From Cristatella mucedo (lineage: Eukaryota; Bryozoa; Phylactolaemata; Cristatellidae), in the NCBI GenBank assembly GCA_009760855.2, contig WPIO01000026.1, positions 3,852,501 to 3,892,500 of the forward strand: a stretch of 40,000 nt of DNA. Reading direction: 5' to 3'. The notes under the pieces are model-generated. The model was not told the DNA's origin and ran no database searches. It saw only the letters and a list, made by a program, of their open reading frames with translations. A program made the translations under genes and the position numbers. Shown piece after piece: positions 30,525-40,000 of the stretch (the stretch's first letter is position 1; each line of letters starts with the position of its first letter).

Positions 30525-31165
30525 TTAATAATAAAACGTTTGATATAGCAGCCTCGGATAACTCAATCTCTTTCTAGGCATTTTACATTTGCTGCTGGAA
30601 GCACGATCGAATGGTTAGTGGTAGCATGCTCAATAAACAGCAAGGTTAATATGATTAGGGGTGACATGCACAGAGTCAGCATGCAAATATGGTTAGTGGA
30701 AGCCGAAGTGTCAGCACGCAGAAGAGCTAAAGGTCGAATCACATAGACCCACTAAATGCTGTGATAAATAGATGTGTTTTTTAGGTCCATTTTAAATGTG
30801 GTCAAGTCAGGAGATGTAGTGACACAAGTTGGGAGTGAGTTCCAAGATATGGAAGCATACGAACTAAAGGCACGGTCTCCAAAGGATTTGAGGTTTGTAC
30901 AAGGTATAGGTAAGCAATTAGATTACGAAACGTGAGCGATACGATGCTTAGCCTGGTGGGGGAGCAGATCTGATAGGTAGGCTGGAGCTCAAGAATGAAG
31001 AAACCTAAAAGTGAGTGACATAACCTTGAAGTGGATGCGTTGCTTGACTGGGAGCCAGTGCAGGTCGGCAAGAAGTGGTGAGATGTGGCAACTGCGAGGC
31101 TTACGACAGACAAGCCTGGCTGCAGAGTTTTGCACCAGTTGTAAGTGCCCGATAGCACCGGCCGG
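30525..31165 (-). pseudogene. LINE-A copy, 5' truncated, decayed
   Basis: Its 3' end is at 30525 (AATATTAATAATAA, then the hairpin with AGCAGCCTC). After about 180 bp of 3' untranslated region, minus-strand frames carry the ORF2 C-terminal phrases. PYLGTHSQLV-type and AYL-type pieces come near the stop. NSAARLVCRKPRSCHISPLL, LADLHWLPVKQRIHFKVMSL and TFRFLHS lie in frame 30989-31384. It is cut at about 31165, where GA-rich sequence starts. Confidence 0.88.
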
Positions 31166-31189
31166 TAGGAAAAGAGGGAGAAAATGAGA

Positions 31190-31282
31190 AAGAAGTGTAT
31201 TGGGAGAGAAAGAGGGTAGGACAGAAAAGAGAATTGGGAGAGTAGAGAGTGAGAGAGAGGAGAGAGGGGAGAGAGAGAGGAT

Positions 31283-31321
<39 letters not shown>

Positions 31322-31360
31322 TATATATATAAATATATATATATATTTATATAGAGGAGA
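31190..31360. repeat. GA-rich tract passing into (TA)n
   Basis: GAGAGA-type purine repeat at 31190-31280, then a short CACACA, and TA repeats with AAATAA interruptions at 31291-31352. Confidence 0.93.
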
Positions 31361-31609
31361 GAGAGGGCAAGGCAAGGGGAGCACGAGAGTTGCCCCTCAC
31401 TGAGTGGCTATCGGAATCATATACCTGTACATTGCTCATGAGGGGAGTGATGATACGGTGGATTAGGAAGGGAAGGAGTGTAAGAGAGCCAGGGTGGTGG
31501 CAGCCGATGCCGCTCGTGAGCCACCTGCTGCAGCTACCTGAAGGACTAGTGCTGCCACCTGTTTGCCTGGTGCTGCGACCTGCTGGCCTGGTGCTGTTAG
31601 CAACAGTAG
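31361..31609. other. Anonymous sequence
   Basis: Contains a CTGGTGCTG/CTGCGACCTG-rich patch near 31545-31600. No gene was recognised. Confidence 0.35.
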
Positions 31610-32050
31610 ATATAATTTATTCGAATTACGCACTCAGAGAACTTAATGTCTTTCTAGGCACTTAACATTTGCTGTAAAGAAAGCACGATCAATTTGTTGA
31701 TGGTAACATCGACGTGCCAACCAGCATACCATGGTCAGAGGTGAAATGCACAGTATCAAGCATGCAAAAATGGCTAGTGGCAGCATGCAGTGTCAGCACG
31801 AGTAAGCACACAGAGGACAAATTCCAAGGACCCACTAAATGCTCTGAGAGACTGATGCAATTTTCGCTTATTTTCAAATACCTCAAGTCAGGAGTTACCT
31901 CGATGTCATTCGGGAGCGAATTCCACACTTTTAGAGCATATGAACTTAAGGTAGGGACTCCAACGGGTTTGAGGTTCGGACGAGGTATAGCTAAATGATT
32001 TGAGTCGGAACATTGGGTCGTACGATGCTTGGCCTGGTGGAGGAGTACTT
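31610..32050 (-). pseudogene. LINE-A copy, 5' truncated, decayed
   Basis: Hairpin remnant AGAGAACTTAATGTCTTTCT and AGGCACTTAACATTTGCTG at 31635-31675, then the 3' untranslated region. Frame 31689-31928 (minus) holds the ORF2 C terminus MWNSLPNDIEVTPDLRYLKI. It ends in the SINE-1 at 32055. Confidence 0.85.
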
Positions 32051-32054
32051 CCGA

Positions 32055-32188
32055 TAGACGCCGGCTATCGCCACCGCTTGCAGTGGCAATAAAGGAGTGC
32101 CTGCCGCAGGATTCAAACCCACGACCTCGGCACCGAGGTCGTGAAAAGCAACCGCCTTACCTAGTGTGCCATCCCGCTTCACAAATGG
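32055..32188 (-). repeat. SINE-1 copy (inverted) with perfect pre-box-B hairpin
   Basis: The body GGCTATCGCCACCGCTTGC is followed by box B in inverted form near 32108-32121. The perfect inverted repeat CACGACCTCGG / CCGAGGTCGTG (32121-32144) and the head GCAACCGCCTTACCTAGTGT come next. The tail half of the SINE is missing at its junction with LINE-A. Confidence 0.88.
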
Positions 32189-33939
32189 TCAGAAGCTAAC
32201 TTGGGAGCGGTTAAGGAGATGGTTGATGGTAGACATCCCCATTTTTGGATTGCATGTCTGTGATTCAGCGATATTCACATAGAAGCTAGGCTTGGCCTTT
32301 GCTAAGATTGATTTCAGTCAGTGGCATAACTGGATCAGAGGGCTCCAAACAGGGCACCTAAACCTGGGGGGGGGGGTACCGTCTGTGTATTCGTCCCCCA
32401 TACTTCCCTAACATGCTATCCTAGTATTACCACTGTGTACAGCAGTCCTCATATGCCGGTCGGTGGACAGTCAGTCCTGATCTTTTGTATGTTTTCTCAA
32501 GTGAGTCCAGATTGTGTGTATGCTTTCTCAAGCTTTTGCTTCAAGTAGACCTAGCTAGTTTAATGTCTGCGGTAAACCATAGGCCATCTGAGAATGACAA
32601 GATGCAGTAAGCTTCAGCAGCCTGGCGTAAGAGCATCAGAAGACACCTGCAGCAAGCAGTCACATTCACTATTGCAGCAATTAGAACGTCTAGCTATATC
32701 TTGCTCTCTGCACATGAGTTTTTGGATGGAATTTTTAGTTTAATAGTAAAGCCTACCTGAACCCATTTTCTGGCAATGTCTGCTGACCTCATTGCTGACG
32801 GTGGACACGTTCCATTAAGCCTTGTTCATGCAGTCGATTTCTTCCAGCACAAGTAGTGCTGCTTAGACGTTTCCTCGGCAGTCAAGATGGGGATTGAGCT
32901 GCTTAAGCGTTGATTTAAGCTTTAGTGATCCGCGGTTTTAACCAACCACCACAACTGTTTAGAATACATTAGCTACATTTCCGCGGTATTCACTGAAACT
33001 ACCCGGTGGTCGCTGCAAGGTTGCTAATGGGGGGAAATCAACATACCAGCTAGAGGTAATAGCTTGAAATAGCTCCGGGACACTCATTCCTGCCAAAGTG
33101 CTGTTTGCAGCTCGTGTGATCACTTCGGGACATAAGACGATGACAAAGCAGCCAAGCGAAGCTTAAAGAGAACCGAAATGTTTGCGTTGTGTCCACAATT
33201 GGTCACCGACCACGATGCTGTTGAGGACGGTACAACTTGCCAGAGGTAGCACTTGTGACTGACTGGATAGACCAGACTTTCGAAGTAGAAGCACGTCTAA
33301 CAGCAGGAGAAGTCTCTGTTGACTCACCCCTACTCCCATCCATGATTCAGGTGTCATGCACAGTAACAATTTGCTAGTCACCAATCCCATAGTAGTAAAG
33401 AATGGCACTATCGTAGATTTGCTATGAAGTTATATCCTTTGGTGGCCTGAGCCAACGCAGCATCGATACTCTCAGCCCAAGTTTGTAATCTAAAGAATGA
33501 AAATGGAGGCCAAGGCTATGCTTGTATCTAGTTAGCCTCTCATAAAGGCATACAAACAAAATATAAAATAAGAGCAGCACTTTGGACCACCGCAATTGCC
33601 TTTAAGTGGCTTCGTCGACATCTGGTAATCCTAATCTACGAAAGAGTCCGTTCCGGGATTGGCAACAGGCTTCCGGGATTGGCAACAGGCTTAGTTCCGG
33701 GAGCCGGTGAGAATGTCTTCTGTTAGCACTGCGGCCATTTGCTTCCACCTGTGATGAAAGTTAGTCATAAGGCTGGCATACGGGTTGTAGGATTGCTTGC
33801 AGCTACTCGGTGTCGTTAATCTGGCTGGTTGCCGGAGCTATGAAAGTACTGCCCTCCTTAGATAGAGCTTTCTCCGGCAGTCGCCAAGGGTGGCAGCCCT
33901 TGGTGTTATTGTCCATGATATTACTCATCATTCAATTGC
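32189..33939. other. Long anonymous stretch
   Basis: About 1.75 kb without a supported gene. It holds a G-run (about 32367-32376), a hAT-like word CAGTGGCATAACTGG near 32321 without a visible partner, and a perfect 20-bp tandem duplication at 33651-33690. Confidence 0.45.
33651..33690. repeat. Perfect 20-bp tandem duplication
   Basis: The unit TTCCGGGATTGGCAACAGGC occurs twice without change, then a partial TTAGTTCCGGG follows. It looks recent because the surrounding repeats are diverged. Confidence 0.95.
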
Positions 33940-34028
33940 ATTTCCAGCAAATGTAAAGCTCCTAGAGAGATTGAGTTCTCTGAGTGTGCTTTATCAAGAG
34001 CATTATTATTATCATTATTATTATTATT
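33940..34028 (+). repeat. LINE-A 3' tail
   Basis: CCAGCAAATGTAAAGCTCCT, AGAGAGATTGAGTTCTCTGA, GCTTTATCAAGAGCATTATT and an ATT repeat. One hairpin arm is slightly shortened. Confidence 0.88.
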
Positions 34029-34839
34029 GGTGAGCACAGCCACGAAGAAATAGTGTAGGATGTTTGGGCCAAGTTTTACAGGTCGAATGTCACAAAAATA
34101 CTTATAAAAATTGGTCCAACAATCATATTTTATTGTAGAGTCCCTTTCAAAAGACAAAAATGCCAGGATTGAGATTAAAATTCTGCCGACTTCTGCATAT
34201 ACGAAGAAATTTTGTGTAAACCATTTTAGCCCGGATGTATACCATACCGGAAGCAATATATCTACAAATAACAAATATATCTATCTCTGCATTGTAAATT
34301 ACTTGTTTTTCAACTTGCTTAACCTTGTTAGATCGAGGTACATGCGTGCAGCTTGTTGAGATGCATGCTTGTGACTTAAATGCCGTTTCATTTTTAGTGT
34401 ATCTGTGTGCACTGTAAATTCCATAACTCGGCCAATACTTCATGGATCAGAGTGAAATTTGAAATTCATTGTCAGCTCAGCTTGTATCACATTGCAGTAG
34501 TTTTGGTTGGATAAGTTTTGGATACACGTCCATGATTTGAAGAAATAATGCTCCAGGTCATTTGATAAAATGTTTAACTAACTGTTTGGCACGTGTCGTG
34601 TGCAGGAGGTTGCTAACTTGATGCAGTATTGGCTGGCCTGAAATGTTTACCGCCATCATTGACTACTGTGGGAAAAACAGTGTCGGGTGCCTAGTGGGCA
34701 CCTGGTGATGAAGATCGTGAATCAAATAGAGATGTACGCCACATCATCATTTACTTGGCATTTGATGACTGCATGGCCCTCTTGCTGCTTTTGCTGCTGC
34801 TGCAACTCTGACTGCATTTGCCCGAGCTGCAATAATAAA
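34029..34839. other. AT-rich anonymous sequence
   Basis: Overlapping frames on both strands (34111-34443) without recognisable motifs. No transposon end was recognised. Confidence 0.4.
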
Positions 34840-35100
34840 TAATAACAATGATAATACATTTGATATAGCACCCTCAGAGAACTTCAACTCTTTCTAGGCA
34901 CTTTACAATTGCTGCAAAGGAAGCACGATCGAATGGTTAGTGGTGTCATGCTCGATAAATAACAGGAATAACGTGGTTAGTGGTGAAATGCACATGGTCG
35001 GTATGCAAGTTTGGTTAGTGGCAGCATGCACAGTGTCAGCATGCAGAAGCACATATAGGACAAATCACAGGACCCACTAAATGCTGCGATGGCAACGGCT
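34840..35100 (-). repeat. LINE-A 3' end (inverted)
   Basis: AATAATAAATAATAA, GCACCCTCAGAGAACTTC, TTTCTAGGCACTTTACAATT and about 190 bp of 3' untranslated region (TGCACAGTGTCAGCATGCA). Truncated before the coding region. Confidence 0.88.
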
Positions 35101-35159
35101 GCTGCTGTTGATACTGCTGGCGCTGGTGATGCTACTGCTATTTCTGCTACTATAAATAA

Positions 35160-35298
35160 AAAACTATGATTCATTTGTATAGTACCCTAAGAGAACTTAA
35201 TCTCTATTTGGGCGCTTCACATATGCCTCAGGGCTTGAACCCACGACCTCGGTCAGACCTTGGTCGGGTCGAGCACCTTAACCATTGGCGAAAACCAG
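35160..35298 (-). repeat. SINE-2 copy (inverted)
   Basis: Tail ATAGTACCCTAAGAGAACTT, TCTCTATTTGGGCGCTTCAC, box B in inverted form (GGGCTTGAACCCACGAC) near 35231-35247, and the head GACCTTGGTCGGGTCGAGCA with box A near 35270-35295. Confidence 0.82.
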
Positions 35299-35299
35299 T

Positions 35300-35448
35300 T
35301 GCTCCACTGTTGATGCTGATACTGCTGCTTCTGCTACTGCTCCTGTTATTGCTGCTTCTGCTGCTTCTGTTTCTGCTTGTGCTGCTGGTGCTGGTGCTGG
35401 TTCTGCTGCTGCTAGTGCTGGTTTTGGTGCTGCTGGTGCTGGTGCTGG

Positions 35449-35495
<47 letters not shown>

Positions 35496-35703
35496 GTGCT
35501 GGTGCTGCTGCTGCTGCTGGTGCTGCTGCTGCTGCTGGTTTTGCTGGTGCTGATGCTGGTACTGCTGGTGCTGGTGCTGGTGCTGGTACTGCTGGTACTG
35601 CTGGTACTGCTGGTACTGCTGGTACTGCTGGTACTGTTGGTACTGCTGGTATTGCTGGTACTGCTGGTACTGCTGGTACTGCTGGTACTGCTGGTACTGC
35701 TGG

Positions 35704-35788
<85 letters not shown>

Positions 35789-35892
35789 GCTGCTGCTGCC
35801 GCTGCCTCCGCTGCAGCTGCTGCTGCCGTTGCCTCCGCTGCAGCTGCTGCTGCTGCTGCCTTCGCTGCAGCTGCTGCTGCTGCTGCTGCTAT
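35300..35892. repeat. CTG-type triplet array with nested 9-bp units
   Basis: Almost 600 bp of CTG/GCT triplets with regular variants. The part 35585-35710 is a 9-bp higher-order repeat, TGGTACTGC, about 14 times. About 35706-35785 is nearly pure CTG, and the right part has CTGCAGCTG/CTGCCGCTG variants. All frames on both strands are open and read poly-Leu, poly-Ala or poly-Cys, as expected for any triplet array. The array begins right after the SINE-2 head end. I do not call a protein here. Confidence 0.95.
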
Positions 35893-37205
35893 CGTGCCAA
35901 GGCAGCTGCTCACCACGAAGGGGTTAGCAGAGCCGGCTCTGCACAGCTCAGCAGAGAGTAGTGCTGGCTGGCAGCCGAAACCAATGAGTGACCCGCTGGG
36001 TATTTGCCTAATTAGCCGACCATCTGCCTATCTGACTTCTGTATTTCGAGTGAGAGATAATTAACCTCTCACTGCAGCCCAGCTGCTGGCTGCCGTCGTT
36101 GGTTATGACTAGCCCAGGCTAGCCAAGTCTAGCCCCACGGCTATGCTGGCTGATCTGATGAGCTATAATGACTCCTGAACTCTAATTGATGCAAAAGCTT
36201 CTAAGCTTTGAGAGGCTGGCAAGCATGTCAATGACAGCCCCTCTGCTAAGCGACCGAGGGTCGGCGTCCACTTGGATGGCCACCTCAAGATCAGGAGGGG
36301 TGTTGCAAAAAACTTCTCCACTCTGCTTGAAAGCCATTGCCGACTCTCTCCAGCCTAGCAAGCCGTACAGCAGTGCCACTCAGCCCAACTGCTAGAGGTC
36401 GTGAATGACCAGGTGCCACGAACCTGTCCCCCATCACTTACTGGTCCCTGTTTAATCTAGAGTGCCATGTTCCCTATAATGGCTATAATGTAGGTTCCCT
36501 GAGGATAATCTTCCCTCACAATTAGGCTTTTAAATGTCAGCCGACAGCTGACCGTGCTGCAAAGGCAAGCTCGGCTACGGCCGGGCAGCAAACCTGAGTC
36601 AGCAGGCCAGCAGGTGCAGCCCCCAAGGTGCACTAACTGTCCGAGCGGCTGCTGCAGAGCTGCTTCGGCCTCTCACACACCTCTGCAGTGCATGCCTCTT
36701 GGTTCGGATACCGTGTTGGAGCAACACCCAACAATGTAGACGAGCATTTCTCCTTCCGGGGGTTTAGCTAGCCGAGAGTTGGTGGGAGCAGTAGCCCAGG
36801 CCACTTATCAACCAGTCAGAGCCCAGGGCACAGTCTGCTCCAGCTCCCTCTAGTGCCTCTAACCAAACGCTTGGGTGGGGGATGGCTGTGGCAGTGATGG
36901 TGGAAACATTCACTGATCTAAACCGCAGGTTATACCAAGGGACTATGCAAGCCGAGAACGACTATCGATCGTCAGCTTCCGGTCTCCTTCACCTACTGCA
37001 CGTAGCACTGCGCTTGGACATGTGTGTGATCGGCTACTGGCAGCTTGCTCCAGACACATGAAGCTCAGGCTTGCTTGCTCATACGATGTCCGAAGGGGGC
37101 CCGAGCGATCGAAGCAACAGCAGCTGTGGTTGAAGCCCTCTAAGATAATGAGCCCGGTAACTAGAAGGTGAAGCACGAAGTTGCACGAAACAGCGAGTCC
37201 GAAGA
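35893..37205. other. Anonymous sequence
   Basis: GC-moderate; short frames on both strands (36182-36395, 36554-36739, 36943-37176) overlap each other and carry no recognised domain. Confidence 0.4.
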
Positions 37206-37213
37206 ATTGCGGA

Positions 37214-37650
37214 CAGTGGTAGAGCCAGGGTTTTCATCTGGGAGGCAAGACCTGCACAATCTTTAAGTAGAATACAACACCCGCAAGATTTTCATATAGG
37301 TGGAGCTAGACCCATCTTTGTTGATCTAATGTAGCTCAAGATCATAGTGTTTATTAAACACGAGCTCGATGGTTGCCCATACAATAGAATTAAGAAATAA
37401 ATTCGTTGCTGGTGGCAGTGGGGTATAGGAAAGTAAGATGCTCACTCTTCACAGTCAAGGTCGTGGGTTCGATTCCTGCAGTGGGCAATCTTGTATTGCC
37501 AACTGCAAGGGATGGTGACAGCCGTTAAGGCTCTTATGCCTCTATACAAATGAGGCTGCTGAATCAGCTACTATATGTTTTATTTTTAAGAAGAGGGTCA
37601 GCTCAAATCCGTCCCACTTTAGATGGAAAATGCCTCTGGCTCTGCCACTA
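37214..37650. mobile_element. hAT-like MITE with imperfect terminal inverted repeats
   Basis: The left end is CAGTGGTAGAGCCAG; the right end, inverted, is TAGTGGCAGAGCCAG, and both continue into a loosely similar TTTTCATCT/TTTTCCATCT. The flanks are ATTGCGGA (37206-37213) and ATAGCAGA (37651-37658), 6 of 8 identical, which fits an old 8-bp hAT duplication. A SINE-1 sits inside, so the MITE itself is only about 260 bp. No transposase is present. Confidence 0.65.
37405..37580 (+). repeat. SINE-1 copy inside the MITE
   Basis: Head GGTATAGGAAAGTAAGATGC, decayed hairpin CACAGTCAAGGTCGTGG, box B GGTTCGATTCCTGC near 37467-37480, body GCAGTGGGCAATCTTG, tail TGAGGCTGCTGAATCAGCTA. Confidence 0.88.
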
Positions 37651-37659
37651 ATAGCAGAT

Positions 37660-38000
37660 GCTTTTAGAATGCGGGTCACACGTCGATGCTAAATCACTGA
37701 AACTTTCAGACTTGTGGATGTTGTACTGAATCACATCATCTCTCATATTATAAATTGGTGCACATCACATACCTACTCTCCTGTCCAGTGGTTACCTATG
37801 CCTTAGGCCAGGACACACAAATCCTTTTACATTAATAGAATTAAGCCCAAAGCAATGAAGACATGTCTGAATTGGCATTTGTATAAGGTCATGTTACTTT
37901 ACCTTATTACTTAGTTATCATAAGGACTGAGTGGTCTTAAAAGAGGGTATTAATTGTCGATCTTCTAAAATGATGGACAAAAAATTAATCAATTATTGCA
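37660..38000. other. Anonymous sequence
   Basis: A phrase KAMKTCLNWHLYKVM (plus, near 37850-37895) faintly recalls a LINE C terminus but is too short to call. Confidence 0.35.
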
Positions 38001-38205
38001 ATGCTGCGCTGCTTAATTCATGCTTCATTCATTGTTGAGCCTTTATTACCCCCAACATGTCCATTGTCATCCCCTTTTGTATATGTGCTCCCGGCCACTG
38101 CACTGTGCAGTGAATCAACCTGTAATACCAACCAAGCAAACCAAAGCCCCTAGAAAAAGATTGAGTTCTCTGAGGGCACTTTATCAAGTGTATTATTATT
38201 ATTAT
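38000..38205 (+). repeat. LINE-A-like 3' end
   Basis: Untranslated sequence, then CCCCTAGAAAAAGATTGAG, TTCTCTGAGGGCACTTTATC, AAGTGTATTATTATTATT. The outer hairpin pairs are partly lost. About 70 bp later an inverted LINE-A begins, so two (ATT)n tails face each other. Confidence 0.8.
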
Positions 38206-38269
38206 TAAAACTATTAATACTACGGTTGACCCCATACGAACAAATCCCGTGCCGACATGGCTGGCATAA

Positions 38270-39481
38270 TAATAATAATGATAATAATAATTCACTTGAT
38301 AAAGCACCTTCACAGAACTCAATCTCTTTCGAGGCGCTTTACATTTGCTGCAAAGGGAAGTGCAATTAAAAGGTGAGTAATTTCATGCTTGATAAAAAAA
38401 ACATGAATAATATGGTTAGGGGTGACATGCACAGGGTCAGCATGCAAATGTGGTTAGTGGCAGCATGCACAGTGTCAGCACGCATAAGCACATCAAGGAC
38501 GAATCACAAGGACCCACTAAATGCTGTCCTAAATAGGTGTTTTAAGTTCTTTATAAATGTGGTCAAGTGAGGGGATGTTTTGATGCAAGTCGGGAGTTAG
38601 TTCCGGCTGTGGGACCAAACAAATTAAATGCACGATCTCCAAAGGATTTGAGGTTTGTATGACGTATTGGTAAACAGTTAGATTCCGAGAAGCAAGTGAC
38701 ACAATGCTTGGCCTGGAGGGGAGTTGATCTGAGAGATAGGCTGGAGCGAAAGAATGAAGTTACCTAAAAGTGAGCGAGAAAACCTTGAACTCGATCCGTT
38801 GCTTGACTGGGAGCCAGTGCAGGTTGGCGAGAAGTGGTGTGATGTGGTAACTGCAACTCTCACGATAGACAAGCCAAGCTGCAGAGATTTGCACCAGCTG
38901 TTAGCGCCTGAGTGCACATGCCGGTAGGCCAGCAAGCAGTGAGTTGCAGAATTCAAGACGGGATTATACAAATGCATGGACCAACTTAAATGTGGTATCC
39001 TTATCTAAAAAAGTCTGAATTTGAGCAATGTTATGTAGCTGAAAGTAGGCAGACTTGACTGTGAAGCTGACGTGGTCGTCTAACGAAAGGTCACTTTGGA
39101 AAACGCCACCTAGATTTCGTGGAGATTCTACAGGAGATATGTTGGCAGAGCCAATTTTGAGCCTCAGCCTTTCCAATTTCTGAATCACACTTGGTTTACC
39201 CATAACTAGTAAGTTGGTTTTATCCTCATTTAATTTAAGAACATTTGCTGCCATCCATGTGTGGATGTCATCAATACATGCAGCAAGGAAGTTTAGAGAA
39301 TTCGAAGTGCTCGATGGCTAGGAGGGATCAAAGCAAAGGTACAGCTGAGTGTCATCCCCATAGAAGTGAAAGCCTAGATTGTGCTTGGCAATCACATCGG
39401 CAAGAGGGAGAGTATAAACCGTAAAAAAACCGGATCTAGCACGGAGCCCTGAGGTACCCCATATTTCAGAGGTACCTCGGA
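38270..39481 (-). mobile_element. LINE-A copy, 5' truncated within reverse transcriptase, 8-bp target duplication
   Basis: The most complete LINE-A in the window. TGGCATAA at 38262-38269 and 39482-39489 delimit it. From 39481 downward it encodes the reverse-transcriptase motif 4 phrase YGVPQGSVL near 39455, the catalytic motif [14 protein letters not shown] near 39350, and WMAANVLKLNEDKTNLLVMG (39254-39195). KLERLRLKIGSANISPVES and NLGGVFQSDLSLDDHVSFTV follow. Then HNIAQIQTFLDKDTTFKLVH leads into the LEFCNSLLAGLPACA-like and HWLPVKQRI-like C-terminal phrases (38950-38780). Several frameshifts and stops occur. It ends with about 200 bp of 3' untranslated region, the hairpin at 38300-38345 and (AAT)n. 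Clade assignment CR1/L2-like is inference from motif order. Confidence 0.93.
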
Positions 39482-39489
39482 TGGCATAA

Positions 39490-40000
39490 ATATGTGGATC
39501 TGTTTTTTTTTGGATTACACAAGTGCTTAGCTTTCGGCTGGCACATCTACTGCAAGGTATCCAAGAGAAAGTTCTGGCGTTCCAAATCAGTTAGCCTGTT
39601 CCACGACGACTGCTGCAGGATATGCTGGTTATGCTGGCCAGGCAACTTGAGTGATGAGGGTATGCATTGGCTAATTAATGGGCTTTCTGCTAGCCGGCTG
39701 CACAAGCGATTGGAGATGGAAGCCAAGCACTCGAGAGCCACTATCTGTGCCGGTAAAAGTACAGCTCAATCGGGACTAGGCAATCAAATGCGTCGGCCCG
39801 TGGCCATCTATGTGCCAGCTATTCCAGAATGATGCCGGGGAAGCGAGGGAAATGGTTTTGCATAACACTTGCCACTACTGTGCCCAGACATTTCTATACT
39901 TTCTGCAAACAATTTCTCACTGATTTTACAAGTGCTGTAAGCTCAATCTGTTCCAGACCCAAACGGTTCCACGGTGACTTGCAAAAAATTTAACTAGCTC
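39490..40000. other. Anonymous sequence at the right edge
   Basis: An open plus-strand frame of 112 codons (39494-39832) shows no recognised motif and has an overlapping antisense frame. I do not call it a gene. Confidence 0.35.

Noticed and set aside
32321-32340. hAT-like terminal word CAGTGGCATAACTGG
   Set aside because: No inverted partner or target duplication was found in the following 2 kb.
35166-36064. Poly-Leu (253 codons), poly-Ala (212 and 259 codons) proteins
   Set aside because: All frames on both strands are open because the DNA is a triplet array. Their ends run into SINE-2 and anonymous sequence.
37660-37930. Possible LINE C terminus
   Set aside because: Only one short phrase recalls a LINE; no other motif in order.
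39494-39832. 112-codon plus-strand frame at the right edge
   Set aside because: No recognisable domain and an overlapping antisense frame; it starts right at the LINE-A boundary.

Overview
This is a window of an animal nuclear genome, very probably an invertebrate. It has no operons, little open coding sequence, long microsatellites, and dense nested transposons: non-LTR retrotransposons, tRNA-headed SINEs, hAT transposons, and a fragment that I recognise as a SPIN-type hAT element. The SPIN fragment and the SINE/LINE mix fit a mollusc or another lophotrochozoan, but the species is not readable from the sequence. I found no host protein-coding gene that I can defend; the recognisable coding sequence is mobile or virus-like, and most of it is broken.

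Positions 1-8640 are the most unusual part: an AT-rich, decayed virus-like element of Polinton/Maverick type. On the minus strand it carries a B-family DNA polymerase gene (about 4640-8105) with zinc-finger, endonuclease VII-like, exonuclease and polymerase motifs in family order. There are flanking unknown minus-strand genes (8141-8640, 4233-4478, 552-1082, 1-232). On the plus strand (about 1152-3868) is a gene region with repeated motifs like those of phage tail fibres. The element has stops, frameshifts, lost catalytic residues and later insertions of SINE and LINE sequence, so it is an old endogenous copy.

Positions 8640-12400 hold a (TG)n array, anonymous sequence, a minus-strand LINE reverse-transcriptase remnant and several SINEs. 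Positions 12403-17870 are a readable nest. A plus-strand LINE is split by a roughly 4.35 kb hAT transposon, the hAT contains a foldback element, the foldback palindrome contains a second LINE with an 11-bp target duplication, and a SINE sits in the outer LINE. Positions 17870-20835 hold two LINE copies tail to tail, a dispersed unclassified repeat, and a small virus-like coding remnant.

Positions 22540-26250 form a large, diverged inverted arrangement of an unclassified repeat. Its centre is filled with a LINE tail, SINEs and the SPIN fragment. Positions 26250-40000 are mostly SINEs, LINE 3' ends, (TC)n, (GA)n and (TA)n arrays, a roughly 600-bp CTG-type triplet array (35300-35892), a hAT-like MITE (37214-37650) and a well-delimited 5'-truncated LINE (38270-39481).

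Two retroelement systems link the window. LINE-A (working name) ends in a conserved two-part hairpin followed by (ATT)n. SINE-2 has a tRNA-like head joined to a relative of that same hairpin, which suggests it is mobilised by LINE-A. SINE-1 has a different tail and an 11-bp hairpin just before box B. All positions and repeat comparisons were made by eye and can be off by a few bases.
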